From Pezicula radicicola (Eukaryota; Ascomycota; Leotiomycetes; Helotiales; Dermateaceae): a stretch of DNA of 64,000 nucleotides. Shown here piece after piece: positions 58,901-64,000 of this stretch. Numbering within the stretch: the stretch's first letter is position 1; every line of letters begins with the position of its first letter. Both the position numbers and the translations under genes were made by a program. The DNA lies in NCBI GenBank assembly GCA_003008705.1, contig PDUO01000003.1:63891-127890 (forward strand), read 5' to 3'. Below the pieces are notes generated by a model. The model made no database searches. It saw only the letters and a program-made list of their open reading frames with translations, and was not told the DNA's origin.

Positions 58901-61900
58901 TGGTTTGGCTGGCAAGATATTCGAACCATTCGCTCTGGCTCGGAATGATTTCTCCTGGAAGAAGTTGAAAGATTTTCGTGCCCAAGCTTTCCGTAGATTG
59001 GACACTATCCAGAGAAACAGAGCGTTCAAAAGGGGTATCCGCAGTGGCATCCAGAGGGATCTCAGCGTCATTGTAAAACTCCTGTTGGGTCATTGTAATG
59101 AGTCCATTATTTATTCCGTCAAGAATGTCCTTGACAGGCTCGTCCGTGCGCCGAGAATAGCTAGCGCCCACAGGACTGTGTAAAATGCACACTCGACCGG
59201 CGTCTTGATCAACAACCGCATCAACGTCTTCAGATTGCCATAAAGAGTCCTTTTTGAACCAGACGGCGAAGTTCTCGTCAAAAACAGGCACAAAATTGAC
59301 AGGTTTCTGACCGCGAGATCTACATCGATTGACAAACCAGGAGACATCTTCTGGATGAAGTTTGAGGAAGCTTGCTTGAGGACATGAAGTACAGAACTTT
59401 GTCTCCAAACTCTCTGGCTCAGATAACATTGAAGTGGCCATTTCAAAATTGGTGGGTATCCGTTCCATCGTTCGAATAATGAAGTCATGAACCAGAGCTG
59501 AATAGGACCTGTTTATCCATCTTTTCTGGTGAGAAACATACATTAGACTAATCAAGCGGTTAAGAACCTCCGAGTAAGTCATCTCTGAAAGGTCTACAAC
59601 GTCTCCAGCTGAATTTCGGCCGAACCAAGGCTTGGAAAAGTCAGCGTTGAGCCGGCGAATGATATAATCCTTCCGTTTCTCAATGGCTTCAAGTTGCTTT
59701 GCTCGTGGGAGGCTAAAGATCTGCTCGTCCATCTCCTTCCAAAAGAGGACCGCCCGAGTTGCTATCTTGTGGATTGGCTGCCCCATTTCTGACTGGACCG
59801 TTACAATACCACCAATTGGTTTACTGTAGCTCATAGTCCACTCAGAATTCTGGCATCCTGGTGCCTCGCAAATCAAAGCTTTGGCCTGTGGAGAGGTGTG
59901 GGCTTCTTTTGCGACCATTATTCGGCTTCCTAGGAGAATACCGTCGAAAGGCATCTTGGCATAGCCAAACTGGGTTGACCACGCACCGGTCAAATAAGGA
60001 TAGGAGTCCGCAGCGTCTCCAAATCCACTGCCAGCAACTAGCACAACATTTGAACATTGGCGAATCTTGCCGTAAAGATGTAAAATTGGAACATGAAAGT
60101 CCTCGAATGAATGATGGCCTCCTCCTCTTCCACCGGTCCACTGAAGAATAATTGGGAAAGAGGGATAAGCTTTTGCAAGTTCCAGAACATTCATGATTGC
60201 ATCTTCAGATCCAGGCTTCAAGGATAAGTGTCTCAACCCCAAAGTGTTGATATACTCCCCTGCAACCTCTAGATTTGGTACCCCAGCGCCAATTGTGAGT
60301 CCGTCTATAGGATGTCCTTTTTGAGCGAGCTGACGAAGCATCGCTATCTGCCATTTCATTGCATGAGGACTGGCGTATATCAAATTACACGTGATCCCTC
60401 TTCCTTGAGGCACATGGGCAGTGACGTTGGCAATCGCAGCGGACATGCTTTCAGAATTGTAATAACCTCCACCGGCAAGCTCTACATGATAGCCTGCATT
60501 CATAATAGACGAAACAAAATCCCAGGGGACTGTTGTAGGAGTCATACCGCCGATCATGATGGGAGGGGTTCCCAAAAGCTGGCTAAGTTTTGTCTTGAGC
60601 CCAATTTGGCCTGTTGTGGATTTGAAGAGTTGAGGTCTAAACTGCTCTTCCCAGCTTTGGATTCTCATCGAGTCCCTTGGTAGCTGGGGTGCAAATATCT
60701 CAGGCCTCGCTCCAGCACCCTCTTTCAGGGGAACTAGCTGCGTCCCAAAGATCACTCTCACGCCCTTCCCTTCTTTATTCTTCGAGACAATCTCGCCAAC
60801 TCCTTTTCCAAAAGCAAGAATATGAGTGCTCTTGGCTGACCTCAGAGTTGAAGGCCAATCAACATGTTGCGTCGTTACGGCGTCGATAAGCGAGCTGAGA
60901 ACATCAGCTACTCCATTCCTCATATCGGACCCGTCTTGAGAATGATAAACGGGAATTTTCAACTCTGTCGCCTCGAATTTCTCGTTGGAGAGCCGCTCTT
61001 TGATCTTTCGCGCCGCCTCGGTAAGATAAGGAGTGTGGAAAGGCGCACTTATGGGTAGAAACTGATTTTTCACTATGGGCTTCCGGCGGTCAAAAGGAAT
61101 GCGGGATTGATCTAGACCTTCACTGGCTTTCAGGTCCCTTAAGTGCGCATTCAATCCAATCAAAGACCGAGCTGGTCCAGCAACAACATAACTATCTCTA
61201 GTATTTGAGAGAGCTAGATGGAGCTGTTGTCCAAGAGGCAGTTCATTGTTGCATTTTGCAACAACGTCGTCGATCTGACTTCTCTGAAGGCCACCGATAT
61301 GAAGCATCGGTGAGGGCTTGCGTTCTTCATTCTCTTCACTCCCACTTACTAGACTAGCAGGCAAAGGACATTTAGGCGCCGCTCGATGACTTTCATACCC
61401 CAGCCAGAAGAGCATTCTGGTGACTGATCTTGCATTTTCGTAGAAAGATGACCATGAATCAGATCTTGCAATTCCAGCTGCAACAACGATTCCTTGAGAA
61501 TGCCCCGTCACTCCTTGAAGCAGTGATCGTATTTCTCCTGGACTCTTTTCCAATACTTTACACACAACACAAAAATGTGCTAAGCTGATAGCTCCAATGA
61601 TAGGGAAACTAACAGGAGCCGTGGCAAGATAATCTCCATTTGGCACAGTCTCGGGGTGGTCAAGCCAAGTTCTTAAACTGATTTCTCGTCCGTGATAGAA
61701 ATCCGAGGTTTCACTAAGTCGACAGCTTTCAGACAAGACACTGTCTATCGATTCAATCAAATCCTCCAAGAACGGTGAATAGGTGACATAAATATCTCGA
61801 AGTTCTTCAAAGCACCGCGGGTTGAATGCGCCTTGACCTCCAAATACCGCAAGAAGACTGGCGTTCCCTTGCTCGGCCTCCCTGAATAAGGCACTTTGCT

Positions 61901-62378
61901 CTGATCCTGATGATAGAAAGCAATGCGAGAGAGCTGTGTAGTAAGTCCTGAGTATGGACTTTTGTACAGCCGTTGAATCTGGCAAAGTTGATACCAAGGA
62001 ATGTATGTCGGTGACGACTAAAAAGTCTCTTCGGAATACTCTAACCAGCGATCTAATTGCTGACTTGGCGACTTGTCGTTCAAGAAGAAATTGTATGAAC
62101 TGTGCCAAAAGACAAACAGCTGACTCAGGGAGTGAGAACTGTACATTCGACTTTGTTTCAGGCGTCCAATTTGATAATGAGGTAAGAAAAATGGCTTTGT
62201 GGTGGTCTAACGAGTCTACCTGATCTCGTGAGACTGACGTCGTGTGCTCGATATCCTTGTAGTTTAGATAAAAGAAGGCTTGAGATGAGAAGTCATCCAT
62301 GGACTCCTCCACCGATGGGGTGAGGTTGACGAGGGAGGGAGAACTAGACATGTGACTAGAAGATGTGCGTGAAGGCAT
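55956..62378 (-). CDS. Fungal fatty acid synthase, beta subunit (secondary-metabolism type), 4 exons, 2061 aa
   Basis: Exons on the minus strand are 62378-57236, 57185-56697, 56613-56498 and 56393-55956. The summed frame is continuous and the length equals that of fungal FAS beta chains. Domains in order: acetyltransferase with VTGHSQG (Ser294), enoyl reductase with PPIMIGGMTPTTVPWDF and VLVAGSGFGDAADSYPYLTG, dehydratase hot-dog region with GRVSKDYNPIHVSPIFA, and malonyl/palmitoyl transferase with FTGQGSQAPGMGMDLY and AGHSLGEYG (Ser1821). The first intron uses a GC donor (G|GCAAGT) with a normal acceptor; no GT donor restores the frame. The N-terminus is divergent from the housekeeping FAS beta chain. 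Together with the adjacent 2-methylcitrate dehydratase-like gene this suggests a dedicated FAS making a starter acyl chain for an alkylcitrate-type metabolite. The alpha subunit must lie outside the window. Confidence 0.93.
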
Positions 62379-63736
62379 CGTGACACTTAGAGAGAGCGTG
62401 GTGTCTAATGATCAGGACCAACGTCTCGTTCTTCAAGCCCTCTATTCAGCGTTGTGTTTGTAGGTATGTAGTACGGTCGAAAGGAGGTCTCCTCACATCC
62501 AATGAGAATGATAATAACAAAGCCGAAGATCTCCCTCTTTCGTCTGCAAGTTCATGATACTTCTCGTGCTGTCGTTCACCCTGGATGGATACTATGGGGC
62601 TCCTGGGGAGCTTCTTTGCGTAGCAAGTGATGATGTGATCAGCACCTTCACTGCCGTAAGTGCAGCAGCCATGGAACATGCTATGGTGTCTACGACGCTA
62701 TCTCATCCTTCGGAGGGAGGAAAAGCGAGAGTTGTTTGCCCTGAGGGTCCAATCACCGGACGACGACATTATCGCTGACGGTGCCTATCTCGCAGGTCGG
62801 CTCTACTTGGGTGTTTCCCATACCAATATCCTCAAACCCGCCGTCAATGTCGCTCTCCCTTCTCCGACGACGAGGTGTCGCAATACTTCGTGTACCCACC
62901 GCGATCTCATCGCTCATACGGTAGTTCTTGCAAGACTGCCCCGGGGTGGCTGGAAGTTCGGGGCCGCCGCGTCTTTTAAGGAAAAGGCGCATAGGGTAGT
63001 GTCATGATAAGGAGTACTCGTGCAGTAGTAGGGAACTCTAATCGTGAACTCTAATTAAAGCTGGAAGGGATGGGAGAAAGTGACAGATGCCAAGATGACA
63101 GTTCGGAGAATTAAGACGGCCAAGGCGGGCGATATCCCTGTGCAAGGCCTGTCAACACTAAGACATACCAAGACATCTCACCGTTTTGGATATTATTCTG
63201 CCGGCAGAATCCTTTCAGCTAACATCCTGGATATCATTCCAGTCATCGCACAGGTTTCGCCCACGTTCGTCGTGCACGGCATGCACCCCAACTACGCCAT
63301 ACAACCACCGTATGATGCCGTAACAGCAGCCTAACTCTCTCTACGAGTATACCGAGTACCTGAATCTCGGCATATCTCGCCCGACTGATCGTTACTTCGA
63401 TCCACTTCCAGTCAAGCAAGCAAGGACCGAGAGCTGTCCTATCTTCTGTTGTGTAACTTCCCAATGCGTCCAACAGGTTTTGAGGGACCGCAATGGAGCG
63501 AGTGCTCTGTATGGGGCTCTAGCCTCTAGGTTTCTGTCACCGAACAGTATTCGTCTGGCATTTTGTTGGCTTACAAAGAATAGCTCTCGCCAAATGCGCT
63601 GTATTGCTAGATCTGTCGAAACTTTGAAAGTTCGAAAGTTTGAAAACGAAGAGTTGCAAACGCATCCAATTACTCGTATCTGAACCCTGATTATTGTCTC
63701 CAAATAAGTCCCATTTAGTACGCAGCAGCAGCAGAC
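62379..63736. promoter_or_regulatory. Divergent promoter region of FAS beta and the MmgE/PrpD-like gene
   Basis: These 1.36 kb lie between two outward-facing genes. Small open frames on both strands lack domains and I do not call them genes. CAG repeats (CGCAGCAGCAGCAGAC) directly precede the right-hand start codon. Confidence 0.5.
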
Positions 63737-64000
63737 ATGACGGAAGTCCAAGCCGACGACAACAGCGTCAAGCCCTACGACGAGGTCATCACCAAGATTG
63801 TTGACTATGCCTATGACTATGAAGTTGAAAGTCCTCTGGCATGGACGCGAGCAACTGCCACATTGCTAGATGCTCTTGGAGCTGCCTTCGAAAGTATCAC
63901 CACTAGCACTGAGTGTGTGCAGCTCATAGGACCAACCTTGCCTTCGCCTGACAAGATTCCAGGCGGTTTCAAGCTTCCGGGAACCTCTTATGAGCTCGAT
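63737..64000 (+). CDS. MmgE/PrpD family protein (2-methylcitrate dehydratase-like), 5' end, partial
   Basis: The ATG at 63737 opens a frame with no stop up to the window end (88 codons). It encodes YDEVITKIVDYAYDYEVESP, LAWTRATATLLDALGAAFES, CVQLIGPTLP, and GGFKLPGTSYELD. This is the characteristic N-terminus of 2-methylcitrate dehydratase / MmgE-PrpD proteins, where the first helices and the G.R.PG..Y.LD stretch are conserved. The enzyme dehydrates methyl- or alkylcitrate to the aconitate form. Its divergent arrangement with a FAS beta gene fits alkylcitrate natural-product clusters. Housekeeping propionate catabolism is the alternative. Confidence 0.85.
   Translation, partial: MTEVQADDNSVKPYDEVITKIVDYAYDYEVESPLAWTRATATLLDALGAAFESITTSTECVQLIGPTLPSPDKIPGGFKLPGTSYELD

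Noticed and set aside
62554..63334. Three plus-strand open frames between the FAS and MmgE/PrpD genes
   Set aside because: No recognisable domain, no convincing splice structure, and they lie in a divergent promoter. They could be reconsidered with transcript data.
1..64000. CRISPR arrays, bacterial operons, rRNA or tRNA genes
   Set aside because: No spaced identical repeats, no ribosome-binding-site-driven gene strings and no RNA gene signatures were seen. The intron-rich genes show a fungal nuclear genome.

Overview
This window is nuclear DNA from a filamentous ascomycete (Pezizomycotina). Protein genes carry several short introns of about 50-75 nt with GT..AG ends. The gene families are typically fungal: a NACHT-WD40 NLR, DUF7580, Zn2Cys6 and C2H2 regulators, a siderophore transporter and a fungal-type fatty acid synthase. 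Genes are separated by AT-rich gaps holding decayed genes and short inverted-repeat elements. I cannot fix the class or genus from sequence alone.

Layout. (1) 0.2-2 kb: a fold-back repeat and an intact four-exon short-chain dehydrogenase. (2) 2.9-11 kb: a DUF7580 gene divergent from a six-exon gene that joins C2H2 fingers, ankyrin repeats and paired LIM domains; then TPR and NACHT relics and a small conserved gene. (3) 11-17.6 kb: a hAT-type MITE with intact 8-bp target duplications, a nitrilase, and relics of a Zn2Cys6 regulator, a bZIP protein and a SNF2 helicase. (4) 17.7-22.5 kb: a divergent pair made of a PF17111-type effector-like protein and a 1156-residue NACHT-WD40 NLR. The effector C-terminus and the NLR N-terminus carry matching short motifs, the signature of amyloid-type NLR signalling. 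(5) 25.4-28 kb: a siderophore-iron transporter with two iron-regulator (GATA-type) sites upstream. (6) 30-41 kb: a broken DUF3433 membrane protein, a truncated P450, an intact FAD monooxygenase, a broken C2H2 regulator and an intact metallo-beta-lactamase-fold hydrolase. (7) 42.9-47.6 kb: a secreted intradiol-dioxygenase-like protein and an orphan protein. (8) 51.7-64 kb: a Zn2Cys6 regulator, a complete FAS beta subunit (2061 residues), and the start of a divergent MmgE/PrpD (2-methylcitrate dehydratase-like) gene that runs off the window.

How it fits together. The left third looks like an allorecognition/innate-immunity island: DUF7580, ankyrin, NACHT and PF17111 genes, some alive and some dead. 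The right end looks like the edge of an alkylcitrate-type secondary-metabolite cluster (FAS beta plus 2-methylcitrate dehydratase plus a candidate regulator). The middle mixes intact and dead oxidoreductase, regulator and P450 genes. At least five separate inverted-repeat elements mark repeat activity, and transition-biased variation in several repeats suggests RIP-like mutation. All exon boundaries were worked out by hand from reading frame and splice sites; no alignment or search was run.
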